Positions 43,033-52,888 of a stretch of DNA of 64,000 nucleotides are shown here, piece after piece (the first letter of the stretch is position 1; the number at the start of each line of letters is the position of its first letter). The stretch spans positions 372,001-436,000 of the forward strand of contig NZ_JALIQS010000004.1 in the NCBI RefSeq assembly GCF_024704725.1, in the 5' to 3' direction. A program made the translations under genes and the position numbers. This DNA comes from Shinella sp. CPCC 101442 (GTDB lineage: Bacteria; Pseudomonadota; Alphaproteobacteria; Rhizobiales; Rhizobiaceae). A model generated the notes under the pieces. The model was given only the letters and a program-made list of their open reading frames with translations. It was not told where the DNA came from and did no database searches.

Positions 43033-43995
43033 TCAGGCGGCGCAGATGCGGGCGCGGGCGGCCTGGTATTCGCGGTCGAGGCGGGCGACGAGATCCTCGA
43101 CGGGACCGATGGCCTTTACCGCGCCGATGCCCTGGCCGCAGCCCCAGATGTCCTTCCAGGCCTTCGCGCCGCTCGTCGCGGTTTCGAAGTCCATCTTGGA
43201 CGGATCGGCTTCGGGCAGGTGATCGGCGTCCATGCCGGCGGCGGTGATGGAAGGCTTCAGGTAGTTGCCATGGATGCCGGTGAAATAGTTGGAATAGACG
43301 ATGTCGGCGGCGGCGCTGTCGACGATCATCTGCTTGTAGGCGTCAGCGGCCCGCGCCTCCTCCGTCGCGATGAAGGCCGAGCCGATATAGGCCATGTCGG
43401 CGCCCATCGCCTGGGCGGCGAGGATCGCTCCGCCGGTCGCGATGGCGCCCGACAGGAGAAGGGGGCCGTCGAACCACTCGCGGATTTCCTGGATCAGGGC
43501 AAAGGGGGAGAGCGTGCCGGCATGGCCGCCCGCGCCGGCCGCAACGGCGATGAGGCCGTCCGCGCCTTTGCGGATCGCTGAGCTGGCGTGGCGGTTGTTG
43601 ATGACGTCGTGCAGCACTATGCCGCCATAGGAATGGATCGCGGCGTTCACCTCGGGCACGGCGCCGAGCGAGGAGATGACGACCGGTACCTTGTATTTCA
43701 CGCACATCAGCAGGTCGTGTTCCAGCCGCTTGTTGGAGCGATGGACGATCTGGTTGACGGCGAAGGGCGCGGCCGGGCGGTCCGGGTGCTTCGCATCATG
43801 GGCGGCGAGCCCCTCGCTGATTTCCGCCAGCCACTCGTCGAGCTGGGCTTCCGGGCGCGCATTCAGCGCCGGGAAGGCGCCGATGACACCGGCCTTGCAT
43901 TGTGCAAGGGTCAGCGCGGGATTGGAGACGATGAAGAGCGGTGCGCCGACGACGGGCAGACGCAGCTTGTCCTTGAGGATCGCGGGCAGGGCCAT
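43033..43995 (-). CDS. Nitronate monooxygenase
   Basis: The product has 320 residues. It is a flavin-dependent TIM-barrel enzyme of the NMO/2-nitropropane dioxygenase family, which oxidises alkyl nitronates. The start LPVVGAPLFIVSNPALTLAQ, the FMN phosphate-binding VAAGAGGHAG and the LLSGAIATGGAILAAQAMGAD segment are typical. The true physiological substrate is unclear. The upstream palindrome at 44015-44038 resembles one at an acyl-CoA ligase promoter, so a link with fatty-acid or amino-acid degradation is possible. Confidence 0.92.
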   Translation of the reverse strand: MALPAILKDKLRLPVVGAPLFIVSNPALTLAQCKAGVIGAFPALNARPEAQLDEWLAEISEGLAAHDAKHPDRPAAPFAVNQIVHRSNKRLEHDLLMCVKYKVPVVISSLGAVPEVNAAIHSYGGIVLHDVINNRHASSAIRKGADGLIAVAAGAGGHAGTLSPFALIQEIREWFDGPLLLSGAIATGGAILAAQAMGADMAYIGSAFIATEEARAADAYKQMIVDSAAADIVYSNYFTGIHGNYLKPSITAAGMDADHLPEADPSKMDFETATSGAKAWKDIWGCGQGIGAVKAIGPVEDLVARLDREYQAARARICAA

Positions 43996-44369
43996 GACGG
44001 AAATCCAAATCCAGTTTGACGTTTACGAAAACGTCAAAATCATAGCAGCGGGAAATGGCGCTGAAAAGAGGGCGCGCGATGGCATTCCTTGGGTCTCGGG
44101 ACGGTCTGTTGCGTCAGGGAGGTCGATGGGCGTGAGAGGGCGGCGATCGCGAGACGCTGTGAAGCACTGCGCCGATCGCAAGACTATAGGGGGCCGGTTG
44201 GTGTTTCAGTGCCGGCTTATCCCCGGCCAAGGTCGCCGGTTTGAGAGGGGAGGCTTGCAGAAAGTTGCGGCAAACGTTACGCAAAACCTAACAAAAGTCG
44301 GAAAGCGCAGCTCTTTCCACAGATGGATCATGGTCGCGTCGTCTGGCGGCTCCCGCAGAAGGGTCTCAT
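43996..44369. other. Divergent intergenic region
   Basis: No gene is supportable. It contains the operator candidate at 44015-44038 near the nitronate monooxygenase start and the presumed promoter of the membrane-protein gene at the right end. Confidence 0.5.
44015..44038. promoter_or_regulatory. Palindromic operator candidate at nitronate monooxygenase promoter
   Basis: TTTGACGTTT and AAACGTCAAA are perfect 10-bp inverted arms around ACGA, 20 bases before the ATG at 43995. It shares TTGACGT-ww-ACG with the site at 37930-37945. Confidence 0.55.
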
Positions 44370-45518
44370 GTGAGCGGACTGGAAACGGCTATCAGAAACG
44401 CGCTGGCGCGCTCTGAACGTGCGAATGCCGAGGTTCGGGCGCGCATCTACCAGTCGGCGCGCAACGCGCTGGAAGCTGGTCTGCGCAAGCAGGAGATCAA
44501 CGATCCCGAGACGATGACCGCCCAGCGCCATCGCCTGGAAGCGACCATCCACGAAATCGAGGCGGAAGAGCGCGCCGCCGTGACGCGGGCGCCTGTCCGC
44601 GAGGTTCGCGTCGATCCGGTCGTCGAGGCGCATCCGCAGCCGGTGTTGCGCGCCGAACGTGATGTGCGGGCCGAGAGCACGTTTGATACGCAGCCAAGGG
44701 GCGAGGTCCGGCCTGCTGCGACAGGCGATACCAGCGATATCGGCGCCATCCGCCCCGAGCGCGGCGACGGCTTTGCCAAGGGCGCTGCCAGACCGGCTGC
44801 TGCAAGCGCCACCGTCAACGAAGCCTCCGATTTTCGGCCGGAGCGCGTGGCCAAGGCCCGCAAGCGCCGTGGCCGGCTGTTCTCCTTCCTGCTTGTCGTC
44901 GCCACGCTGATTGCGGCTTTCGGCGCGCTTGCCTGGTGGGTTGAGAACAGCGGCCTTTTGAGGGACCTGCAAAACGGCGCGGACGATTCGACCCCGCCGG
45001 CCACCGTTTCGGGCGAGGACTTTGCCGGCGAGGATCCGATCAAGAAGGCGCTCGACACGCAGAGCCGCTTCTCCGCCGACTGGCGGCCCGTCTTCTCGCC
45101 GGGCGATACCGCGAAACTGTCGGCAAGCGCCGCGGGCCGCTTCGAAACCGTCAGCACGAATGAAGGGCCGGCCGTTCGCGTGACGTCCACCGATCCGGAC
45201 CGCGAGGGTGCGGTGCGCATCGAGGTTTCGCCTGACGTGCTGAACGAAATGGGCGGCAAGACCTCGACGGTGGCACTGACGGTTCAGGCGGTGGGCGACA
45301 AGCCCGTACAGGTCTCGGTGGAGTGTGACTTCTCCACCATGGGCGGCTGCGGCCGCCACCGCTTCACCGTATCGGAACGCACCGACCTGCTGTTCCAGGT
45401 CGAATTCGACCGTTCGCTCTCGCCGAGCGAACCTGGCCATATTCTTCTCAACAGCGATATCACCGGCAAGGATGCGAGCGTCAATCTCTATGCCGTCCGC
45501 ATCCAGCCCGGCGAATAA
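44370..45518 (+). CDS. Single-pass membrane protein of unknown function
   Basis: The product has 382 residues from a GTG at 44370, with AAGGG upstream. The N-terminal 160 residues are charged and helix-rich (AIRNALARSERANAEVRARI...), followed by a low-complexity Ala/Arg/Pro stretch. One transmembrane helix lies at about 172-192 (LFSFLLVVATLIAAFGALAW). The C-terminal 150 residues form a beta-rich extracytoplasmic domain with a Cys pair in ECDFSTMGGCGRHRF. No family recognised, although the layout is common in Rhizobiales. Convergent with ppk2. Confidence 0.82.
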   Translation: MSGLETAIRNALARSERANAEVRARIYQSARNALEAGLRKQEINDPETMTAQRHRLEATIHEIEAEERAAVTRAPVREVRVDPVVEAHPQPVLRAERDVRAESTFDTQPRGEVRPAATGDTSDIGAIRPERGDGFAKGAARPAAASATVNEASDFRPERVAKARKRRGRLFSFLLVVATLIAAFGALAWWVENSGLLRDLQNGADDSTPPATVSGEDFAGEDPIKKALDTQSRFSADWRPVFSPGDTAKLSASAAGRFETVSTNEGPAVRVTSTDPDREGAVRIEVSPDVLNEMGGKTSTVALTVQAVGDKPVQVSVECDFSTMGGCGRHRFTVSERTDLLFQVEFDRSLSPSEPGHILLNSDITGKDASVNLYAVRIQPGE

Positions 45519-45527
45519 GCTCCAGGC

Positions 45528-46409
45528 TTACTTGACGAAACCTGGCCCGGCGCCGACGATCTTGTCGTCGATTTCGCCGATCGCCTGTGTGTCCTTGCCC
45601 TCGTAGTCGAGCGTCTTGAGGATGTGGCGGATCAGGTTGATGCGGGCGCGGCGCTTGTCGTTGGCGCGGATCACCGTCCAGGGCGCGTGGTCCGTATGCG
45701 TCTCCTTCAGCATCCGGTCGCGTTTTTGCGTGTAGTCGTCCCATTTGTTGAGGGCCGCGATATCCATCGGCGAAAGCTTCCAGATCTTCAACGGATCGTG
45801 CCGGCGGTCGTGAAAACGCTTCAGCTGCATCTCGCGGCCGATGTTGAGCCAGAACTTGAAGAGATGAATGCCCTCCGAGGTGATCATCTTCTCGAAGCGC
45901 GGCGTCTCCTTCAGGAACTTCTCGTATTCCTCCGGCTTGCAGAAGCCCATGACCGGCTCGACGCCCGCGCGGTTGTACCAGGAGCGGTCGAACAGCACGA
46001 ACTCACCCGCCGTCGGGAAGGTCGAGACATAACGCTGGAAATACCATTGGCCGCGCTCGGTCTCCGTCGGCTTGGTCAGCGCCACGGTGCGTGCGGAGCG
46101 CGGGTTCATGTAGGCCATGGTGGCGTGGATGGCGCCGCCCTTGCCGGCAGCATCGCGGCCCTCGAAGACGCTCATGATGCGCGTGCCCGTCTTCTGCTGC
46201 CAGAACTGCACCTTCACCAACTCGATCTGGAGAAGTTTCAGCGTCTTCTCGTACTCTTTGCTGTCGAGCTTCTTGTCGCAGGGGTAGTCGCCGGAGCCGA
46301 AAGCTTTTTCTTCGATCCAGTCGGGCAGCTTCGGGTCGTCGATGTCGTACATCCGCTTCTTGCCGCGAATATCCAGCTCCACCGCCCGGCTTTCGGCCTT
46401 TTCCGCCAT
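45528..46409 (-). CDS. ppk2: Polyphosphate kinase 2
   Basis: The product has 293 residues from the ATG at 46409. Class I PPK2 uses polyphosphate to phosphorylate nucleoside diphosphates, or the reverse. Walker A is [11 protein letters not shown], Walker B is [19 protein letters not shown], and the lid segment [18 protein letters not shown] is present. It is divergent from phoR with a 142-base gap, placing polyphosphate metabolism beside the phosphate regulon. An upstream in-frame extension was rejected. Confidence 0.93.
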   Translation of the reverse strand: MAEKAESRAVELDIRGKKRMYDIDDPKLPDWIEEKAFGSGDYPCDKKLDSKEYEKTLKLLQIELVKVQFWQQKTGTRIMSVFEGRDAAGKGGAIHATMAYMNPRSARTVALTKPTETERGQWYFQRYVSTFPTAGEFVLFDRSWYNRAGVEPVMGFCKPEEYEKFLKETPRFEKMITSEGIHLFKFWLNIGREMQLKRFHDRRHDPLKIWKLSPMDIAALNKWDDYTQKRDRMLKETHTDHAPWTVIRANDKRRARINLIRHILKTLDYEGKDTQAIGEIDDKIVGAGPGFVK

Positions 46410-46551
46410 GGTCCACTCCTTGATATATGGGGGCAGCTGACGCTGCGTGAGCCAGAAGGTGGCCACAACCGCATTGCGAATTCAAGCCGGCCGTGAAAAA
46501 CATGTCATGAAGTCGCGCTATTCCTGCAGAATCGGTGGAGGCGCGGAGACT

Positions 46552-47856
46552 ATGATGCTTGCGAGGGAATGGGTGGCGATTTCGGATCAGCGGACGGGTC
46601 TCGGCTGGCTGGCAACACAACTGTGGGGCGTGCGCGTCCTGATCGCCTCGGCGGTTTTTGTCGGCTTCATGATCTGGCTTGCCGGCCTGCATCTTGGCTG
46701 GGTGTCGTTCACGGTCCTGCTGCTCATCATCGCCGGCCTGCTGCGCACAGACAGGCGCATGGTGGAGACCGGCCGCACCATGGCCGTCGGCCCATCCGCC
46801 GTTGCGGTGCCGGATGCGTCGCCCACCGATCCACACAAGGATGAATTCGCCGCCATCGCTGCTGTGCTCGGTGCACTCGATGCGCCGGCCATTCTGCTGT
46901 CGGGTCGCGAGACGATCAAACTCCAGAATCGGGCTGCCGAGGCGATTTTCGGCACGATCCCCGCAGGCAGCGATCTTGCCGGCCGCATCCGCGCGCCTGG
47001 CATTCTCGACATGGTGCGCGATGCGATCGCCGCCGGCCAGCCGCGCGAGACCGAACATGCCGAGCGTCTGCCGTCGGAGACCGTCTATGTCGTGCGGGTC
47101 GCGCCGCTGGCGGAAAAGACCATCGGCGAACCGCTCTGGCTCCTGACCTTCCGCGATGTCTCGCAGGCGCGCCGCATCGATCGCATGCGCTCGGACTTCG
47201 TCGCCAATGCCAGCCACGAGCTGCGCACGCCGCTCGCCTCGCTGCGCGGCTTCATCGAAACCCTGCAGGGGCCGGCCAAGAACGACGTGAAGGCGCATGA
47301 GCGCTTCCTCGGCATCATGCACGAGCAGGCAACGCGTATGAGCCGCCTCGTCGACGACCTGCTTTCGCTCTCGCGTCTGGAGCTGCGTTCGAACCTCACG
47401 CCGGACCAGACGGTGGACCTCGTACCGCTGATTGCCCACGTGCGCGACAGCTTGCAGCCGCTCGCCGGCGACCTCGGCGTGGAGGTCCTGCTCGACCTGC
47501 CCAAGCATCCCGTCACCGTCAATGGCGACCGGGACGAGCTGGTAGAGGTCTTCGAGAACCTCATCGAGAACGCCTGCAAGTATGGCCAGGAGGGCAAGCG
47601 GGTGGATGTCGTGCTGACTGGGGGAGGCGAGGCGCCGGTCGAATTGTCCGTCACCGACTATGGCGCCGGTATTCCACCCGAACATGTCCCGCGTATCACC
47701 GAACGTTTCTACCGGGTTAACGTGGAAGCGAGCCGGTCCAAAAAGGGCACAGGGCTGGGCCTTGCCATCGTCAAGCACATCCTTACCCGCCACCGGGCGC
47801 GCCTGGTGGTGAAGTCCGAGGTGGGCAAAGGCACGGTCTTTACCGTGCGTTTTTGA
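46552..47856 (+). CDS. phoR: Phosphate regulon sensor histidine kinase
   Basis: The product has 434 residues from the ATG at 46552, preceded by GCGGAG. Two N-terminal transmembrane helices (about 22-65) are followed by a PAS domain (about 100-190), the phosphoacceptor box ANASHELRTPLASLRGF, and ATPase boxes N (LIENACKYG), G1 (DYGAGIP) and G2 (GTGLGLAI). The absence of a large periplasmic sensor domain fits PhoR, which senses through the Pst transporter and PhoU. It precedes pstSCAB-phoU-phoB. Confidence 0.94.
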   Translation: MMLAREWVAISDQRTGLGWLATQLWGVRVLIASAVFVGFMIWLAGLHLGWVSFTVLLLIIAGLLRTDRRMVETGRTMAVGPSAVAVPDASPTDPHKDEFAAIAAVLGALDAPAILLSGRETIKLQNRAAEAIFGTIPAGSDLAGRIRAPGILDMVRDAIAAGQPRETEHAERLPSETVYVVRVAPLAEKTIGEPLWLLTFRDVSQARRIDRMRSDFVANASHELRTPLASLRGFIETLQGPAKNDVKAHERFLGIMHEQATRMSRLVDDLLSLSRLELRSNLTPDQTVDLVPLIAHVRDSLQPLAGDLGVEVLLDLPKHPVTVNGDRDELVEVFENLIENACKYGQEGKRVDVVLTGGGEAPVELSVTDYGAGIPPEHVPRITERFYRVNVEASRSKKGTGLGLAIVKHILTRHRARLVVKSEVGKGTVFTVRF

Positions 47857-47916
47857 CATAAAGAAAAGCGCTTCTGTCGCCTCGCTTTAAAAAAGCAAGC
47901 AATTTCAAATAATTGG

Positions 47917-47950
47917 CTTGTCACAAATGTTTCGTCAAACTGACATAAAA
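47917..47950 (+). promoter_or_regulatory. Candidate Pho box upstream of pstS
   Basis: TTGTCAC and CTGACAT stand 22 bases apart, with TCGTCAA between them, giving an 11-base phased, CTGTCAT-like repeat with AT-rich spacers. It lies about 100 bases before the pstS start. This fits PhoB binding under phosphate limitation. Confidence 0.6.
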
Positions 47951-48045
47951 GAGAGGGCGTCCGGGGTTTAGAGAAGAGCCGCCGGCCAACGGCAGAGAGC
48001 GCAAAAGACGCGCTTCCAACACACGTCCTCTTCGGGAGAACCCAG

Positions 48046-49080
48046 ATGAAATCTCTTAAGCTCACCCTCGCGGCGCTCGTTGCCTCCGCCGCATTCGCTG
48101 GCGTTGCCGTTGCGCGCGACCAGGTCCAGATCGCCGGCTCCTCCACCGTTCTTCCCTACGCCAAGATCGTCGCCGAGACGTTCGGCGAGACCTTCCCCGA
48201 CTTCAAGACCCCGATCGTCGAATCCGGCGGCACGGGCGGCGGCCTCAAGGAATTCTGCAAGGGCGTCGGCCCGGAAACCCTCGACATCGCCAATGCTTCG
48301 CGTGCGATGAAGGACAGCGAAATCGAGGCCTGCAAGGCAGCTGGCGTCACCGAGATCCAGGAAGTAAAGATCGGCTACGACGGCATCGTCTTCGCCACCG
48401 ACAGCAGCAATGCCGACCTGAAGCTCGAGCCGAAGGACCTTTACCTCGCGCTCGCCGCTGAAGTCGTCGTCGACGGCAAGCTCGTGGCCAACCCCTACAA
48501 GAAGTGGTCGGAAGTCAACAAGGACCTGCCGGACGCTGAAATCGCCGCCTATATCCCGGGCGAAAAGCACGGCACCCGCGAAGTCTTCGACGAGAAGATG
48601 CTCGCTGCAGGCTGCAAGGCTACCGGTGCTCTCGACGTGATCAAGGCTGCTGTCGCCGACGAAAAGGAACAGCATGCCAAGTGCATCGCCGTTCGCAAGG
48701 ACGGCCTGGCTGTCGACATCGACGGCGACTACACGGAAACGCTTGCCCGCATCGCCGCCAACAAGACCGGTCTTGGCGTATTCGGCCTGTCCTTCTACGA
48801 AAACAATGCCGACAAGCTGAAGGTCGCGACCGTCAGCGGCATCGTTCCGTCGACCGAGACGATCGCTTCCGGCGAATACCCGGTTTCGCGCCCGCTGTTC
48901 TTCTACGTCAAGAAGGCGCATCTCGGCGTTATCCCGGGCCTCAAGGAATATGTCGAGTTCTTCACGAGCGACGACATGATCGGCCCCGACAGCCCGCTGG
49001 CTGAATACGGCCTGGTTCCGGCTCCGGACGCCGAGCGTGAAGAAGTCCGCAAGGCCTTCGTCGACGGCAAGATCATGTAA
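48046..49080 (+). CDS. pstS: Phosphate-binding periplasmic protein
   Basis: The product has 344 residues with a signal peptide (about 1-23, AAFAGVAVA). PstS captures phosphate for the PstCAB importer. The ligand motif AGSSTVLPYAKIVAE near the mature N-terminus, ESGGTGGGLKEFCKG, and the mid-protein GEKHGTREVFDE are characteristic, with a Cys pair in the central region. A hairpin lies between it and pstC. GGGAGAA precedes the ATG. Confidence 0.96.
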   Translation: MKSLKLTLAALVASAAFAGVAVARDQVQIAGSSTVLPYAKIVAETFGETFPDFKTPIVESGGTGGGLKEFCKGVGPETLDIANASRAMKDSEIEACKAAGVTEIQEVKIGYDGIVFATDSSNADLKLEPKDLYLALAAEVVVDGKLVANPYKKWSEVNKDLPDAEIAAYIPGEKHGTREVFDEKMLAAGCKATGALDVIKAAVADEKEQHAKCIAVRKDGLAVDIDGDYTETLARIAANKTGLGVFGLSFYENNADKLKVATVSGIVPSTETIASGEYPVSRPLFFYVKKAHLGVIPGLKEYVEFFTSDDMIGPDSPLAEYGLVPAPDAEREEVRKAFVDGKIM

Positions 49081-49087
49081 TTGGCTT

Positions 49088-49125
49088 GGCCGGCGCGGCG
49101 TCTCTCCGGAGATGGTGCGCCGGCC
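49088..49125 (+). terminator. Hairpin between pstS and pstC
   Basis: GGCCGGCGC and GCGCCGGCC form a 9-bp stem with a 20-base loop, without a T-tract. It probably attenuates or stabilises, allowing more PstS than membrane components. Confidence 0.5.
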
Positions 49126-49199
49126 GCTCCTTTCGGGCGGTTTTCGCCCCCTCGTCGCATAATGACACCGCGGATGATCTCGCCGGGAGAATTTCCTAA

Positions 49200-50684
49200 A
49201 TGAGTATTTCCCTTCTTCTGCTCATCGTCGCCGTGATCGGCGTGGCGGGCTATCTTATCGGCAGCTGGCGCGCCAACGCGCTTGCCGGCGGCAAGCTTTC
49301 AAACCTGCATTCGCGGCCGGGCTATTACGGCTCCTTCGTCGCCATATGGTCCATTCTTCCCGCGGTCGTCGTCCTGTTCGTCTGGGTCATCGCCAGCCCG
49401 ATCTATATCAGCTCGACCGTCCGCGCCGGCTTTCCGGAAGAGGTGAAGGCCGAGCCGCAGGCAACGCAGAACCTCAACTACAACATGATCAGCGCCATCG
49501 CCCGCGGCTTCAAGGTGCTGACGGCGGAAGAACGCGAGGCGCTGTTCAAGGACGGCGCCACGGCGCGTGACGTGCTCGCCAGCAAGGGCGTGCCGGTCGC
49601 TGCCGAGCCTGCGCCCTACATGCTGAAGTCGGCCGACGACCTCAACCGCATGACGACGACGAGCAGCACCTGGCTGTCGATCCTCGTCGTCATCGTCGCC
49701 GCCGTCGGCGCCTTCTTCTCCTACCGGTCGATCGCGCCGAAATTCCGGGCCCGCAACCGTGTCGAAGGCATGATGCTGGTCGGCCTCATCGCCGCCTCGT
49801 CGATCGCCATCCTGACGACCGTCGGCATCGTCGCCTCCATGGCGACGGAAGCGATCCACTTCTTCAACATGGTGCCGGCCTGGGAATTCTTCTTCGGCAC
49901 GACCTGGGATCCGCGCTTCGCCGCAGCCGGTGCCACAGCTTCCGCCGGCCAGTTCGGCCTGATCCCGTTGCTTGCCGGCACGCTCTATATCGGCTTCGTC
50001 GCCATGCTGGTCGCCGTGCCGGTCGGCCTCTTCGCCGCCATCTACATGTCGGAGTATGCCTCGCGCCACGTCCGCTCCGTGGCAAAGCCGCTGCTCGAAG
50101 TGCTCGCCGGCATCCCGACCATCGTCTACGGCTTCTTCGCCCTCGTGACGGTTGGCCCTTTCCTGCGCGATATCTCCGCCCAGCTGAACGGCCTCGTCAC
50201 CGGCAACTATTCCAACTTCATCCAGGCGCAGAGCGTTCTGACGGCCGGTTTCGTCATGGGCATCATGCTGATCCCCTACGTCTCCTCGCTGTCGGACGAC
50301 ATCATCACCGCCGTGCCGCGCGCCCTGCGTGACGGTTCGCTCGGTCTCGGCGCCACCCGCTCGGAAACGATCAAGCGCGTCATCCTGCCGGCCGCTCTGC
50401 CGGGCATCGTCGGCGCCCTGCTGATGACCGCGTCGCGCGCCGTCGGCGAAACCATGATCGTGGTGCTGGCGGCCGGCGTTGCCGCCCGCATGCAGCTCAA
50501 TCCCTTCGAACCGATGACGACGGTGACCGTCAAGATCGTCAACCAGCTGACGGGCGACCTCGAATTCACCTCGCCTCAGACGCTGGTGGCCTTCGCGCTC
50601 GGCATCACGCTGTTCGTCATCACGCTTTGCCTCAACATCTACGCCCTCTACATCGTGCGCAAATATCGGGAGCAGTACGAATGA
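49200..50684 (+). CDS. pstC: Phosphate ABC transporter permease PstC
   Basis: The product has 494 residues, longer than E. coli PstC because of an extra N-terminal region with helices near 5-25 and 40-65 and a soluble insert. The core permease has the BPD_transp_1 fold with the EAA loop around DGSLGLGATRSETIKRVILP. It pairs with PstA. The stop overlaps the pstA start by ATGA. Confidence 0.95.
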   Translation: MSISLLLLIVAVIGVAGYLIGSWRANALAGGKLSNLHSRPGYYGSFVAIWSILPAVVVLFVWVIASPIYISSTVRAGFPEEVKAEPQATQNLNYNMISAIARGFKVLTAEEREALFKDGATARDVLASKGVPVAAEPAPYMLKSADDLNRMTTTSSTWLSILVVIVAAVGAFFSYRSIAPKFRARNRVEGMMLVGLIAASSIAILTTVGIVASMATEAIHFFNMVPAWEFFFGTTWDPRFAAAGATASAGQFGLIPLLAGTLYIGFVAMLVAVPVGLFAAIYMSEYASRHVRSVAKPLLEVLAGIPTIVYGFFALVTVGPFLRDISAQLNGLVTGNYSNFIQAQSVLTAGFVMGIMLIPYVSSLSDDIITAVPRALRDGSLGLGATRSETIKRVILPAALPGIVGALLMTASRAVGETMIVVLAAGVAARMQLNPFEPMTTVTVKIVNQLTGDLEFTSPQTLVAFALGITLFVITLCLNIYALYIVRKYREQYE

Positions 50685-52009
50685 GCCAGGTCTCCACGAG
50701 CCCCTCGATGGCCACCCTAGGTGCTGCCTCCAAGCCTGAACGCCGCGATATCGGCCTGCGTGGCCGCTACGCCGCCGAACGCCGCTTCCGCCTCTTCGGC
50801 ATGGCTGCGATCGCTTTCGGCCTCCTCTTCCTGTTCCTGCTGCTGTTTACGGTCGTCTCCAAGGGCTACACCGCCTTCCAGCAGTCGATGATCACCATTC
50901 CGGTCGAGTTTTCCGAACAGATCATCGACAAGAACAACGAGCGCGCCACCAACCCGCAGAAGCTGGTTTCGGCCAACTACCCGGTCGTTGCCCGCAACGC
51001 TCTCGCCAAGGTGCTTGGCGTCAGTGAAGACGACCGCGCCGGCCTCAAGGCCGTCAACGGCATGATCTCGGACAGCGTGAGGGTGCAGCTTCGCGACCTC
51101 GTCACGGCCAATCCGTCGATCATCGGGACCACCCAGACGGTGACTTTCCTCGCCCACGGCGACCTCGACTCGGCCTTCAAGGGCCAGATCGATCTCTCGG
51201 TCGCGGAAAACAACCGCAAGATCTCCGACAAGCAGGTCGGCTGGATGAACACGCTTGCCGAAAGCGGCGCGCTTTCCAAGCACTTCAACACCGGCCTCTT
51301 CGTCAACGGCGCATCGAGCCGTCCGGAGGCCGCCGGTCTTGGCGTCGCCGTCGTCGGCTCGCTCTACATGATGCTGATCGTGCTCGTGCTGTCGCTGCCG
51401 ATCGGCGTGGCCGCCTCGATCTATCTCGAGGAGTTCGCTCCGAAGAACCGCTTCACCGATCTTATCGAGGTGAACATCAACAATCTCGCGGCCGTGCCGT
51501 CCATCGTCTACGGTCTGCTCGGCCTCGCCGTCTTCATCAACTTCGCGGGTTTCCCGCGCTCGGCAGCCCTTGTCGGTGGCCTGGTGCTGACGCTGATGAC
51601 GCTGCCGACGATCATCATCGCGACGCGTGCCGCGCTGAAAGCCGTGCCGCCGTCGATCCGCTCGGCAGCGCTCGGCCTCGGCGCCTCGAAAATGCAGACC
51701 GTGTTCCATCACGTCCTGCCGCTCGCCATGCCCGGCATCCTGACGGGTACGATCATCGGCCTCGCCCACGCGCTGGGCGAAACCGCACCGCTGCTCCTCA
51801 TCGGCATGGTTGCCTTCGTGGCCGATGTTCCCGGAACGCCGCTCGACCCGGCAACCGCGCTTCCGGTGCAGATCTACATGTGGGCGAACGAGGCCGAGCG
51901 CGCCTTCGTCGAGCGCACATCGGGCGCCATCATGGTGCTCCTCATCTTCCTCATCCTCATGAATGTTGGCGCCATCCTGTTGCGCCGCCGTTTCGAACGG
52001 CGCTGGTAG
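50681..52009 (+). CDS. pstA: Phosphate ABC transporter permease PstA
   Basis: The product has 442 residues. A DUF3333-type N-terminal extension (about 20-220; [20 protein letters not shown], then a soluble insert) precedes the permease core, with the EAA loop [20 protein letters not shown]. The six core helices follow. The ATG at 50681 overlaps the pstC stop. The downstream pstB start is 13 bases after its stop. Confidence 0.95.
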   Translation: MSQVSTSPSMATLGAASKPERRDIGLRGRYAAERRFRLFGMAAIAFGLLFLFLLLFTVVSKGYTAFQQSMITIPVEFSEQIIDKNNERATNPQKLVSANYPVVARNALAKVLGVSEDDRAGLKAVNGMISDSVRVQLRDLVTANPSIIGTTQTVTFLAHGDLDSAFKGQIDLSVAENNRKISDKQVGWMNTLAESGALSKHFNTGLFVNGASSRPEAAGLGVAVVGSLYMMLIVLVLSLPIGVAASIYLEEFAPKNRFTDLIEVNINNLAAVPSIVYGLLGLAVFINFAGFPRSAALVGGLVLTLMTLPTIIIATRAALKAVPPSIRSAALGLGASKMQTVFHHVLPLAMPGILTGTIIGLAHALGETAPLLLIGMVAFVADVPGTPLDPATALPVQIYMWANEAERAFVERTSGAIMVLLIFLILMNVGAILLRRRFERRW

Positions 52010-52022
52010 AAGGACCGATCCT

Positions 52023-52838
52023 ATGAACATGATGTCAGAAGCAGCAGTCGAGAAAGCGCTGGACAAGAAAATGAACGACATTTCCTACAAGATGATCGGC
52101 AAGGACGTTTCGGTCTATTACGGCGACAAGCGCGCCCTCTACGACGTCAACCTGAACGTCCGTGAAAACACCGTGACGGCGCTGATCGGCCCGTCGGGTT
52201 GCGGCAAGTCCACGTTCCTTCGCACGCTCAACCGCATGAACGACACGATCGACGGCTGCCGCGTCACCGGCCGCATCACGCTCGATACGGACGATATCTA
52301 CGATCAGAACATCGACGTCGTCGAACTGCGCGCCCGCGTCGGCATGGTCTTCCAGAAGCCGAACCCGTTCCCGAAGTCGATCTACGAGAATGTCGCCTAC
52401 GGCCCGCGCATCCACGGTCTCGCCAAGTCGAAGGCCGATATGGATGCCATCGTCGAAAAGAGCCTGCAGAAGGCGGGCCTCTGGAACGAGGTGAAGGATC
52501 GCCTGCAGGAAGGTGGCACCGGCCTTTCCGGCGGCCAGCAGCAGCGTCTTTGCATCGCGCGCGCCGTTGCCGTCAGCCCTGAGGTCATCCTGATGGACGA
52601 GCCCTGCTCGGCGCTCGACCCGATCGCGACCGCCAAGGTGGAAGAACTGATCCACGAGCTTCGCGCCAACTTCACCATCGTCATCGTGACGCACTCCATG
52701 CAGCAGGCGGCCCGCGTCTCGCAGCGCACCGCCATGTTCCACCTCGGCAACCTCGTCGAAGAGAACGACACCGACAAGATGTTCACCAACCCGGATGACC
52801 AGCGCACGCAGGACTACATCATGGGCCGCTTCGGCTGA
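52023..52838 (+). CDS. pstB: Phosphate ABC transporter ATP-binding protein PstB
   Basis: The product has 271 residues. It is a single ATPase domain with Walker [21 protein letters not shown]-loop VFQKPNPFP, signature [16 protein letters not shown], Walker [13 protein letters not shown] and H-loop VTHSMQQA. These spellings are specific to PstB. It powers phosphate uptake. The start at 52023 follows pstA by 13 bases. Confidence 0.97.
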   Translation: MNMMSEAAVEKALDKKMNDISYKMIGKDVSVYYGDKRALYDVNLNVRENTVTALIGPSGCGKSTFLRTLNRMNDTIDGCRVTGRITLDTDDIYDQNIDVVELRARVGMVFQKPNPFPKSIYENVAYGPRIHGLAKSKADMDAIVEKSLQKAGLWNEVKDRLQEGGTGLSGGQQQRLCIARAVAVSPEVILMDEPCSALDPIATAKVEELIHELRANFTIVIVTHSMQQAARVSQRTAMFHLGNLVEENDTDKMFTNPDDQRTQDYIMGRFG

Positions 52839-52888
52839 CGTTTCCGTCGCCGAACCCCTGAAAACCCGAGCGCATTAAGGACACAACC

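Noticed and set aside
46003-47859. A 618-codon minus-strand open frame across phoR and ppk2
   Set aside because: Shadow of phoR; no domain, skewed composition and no start signal.
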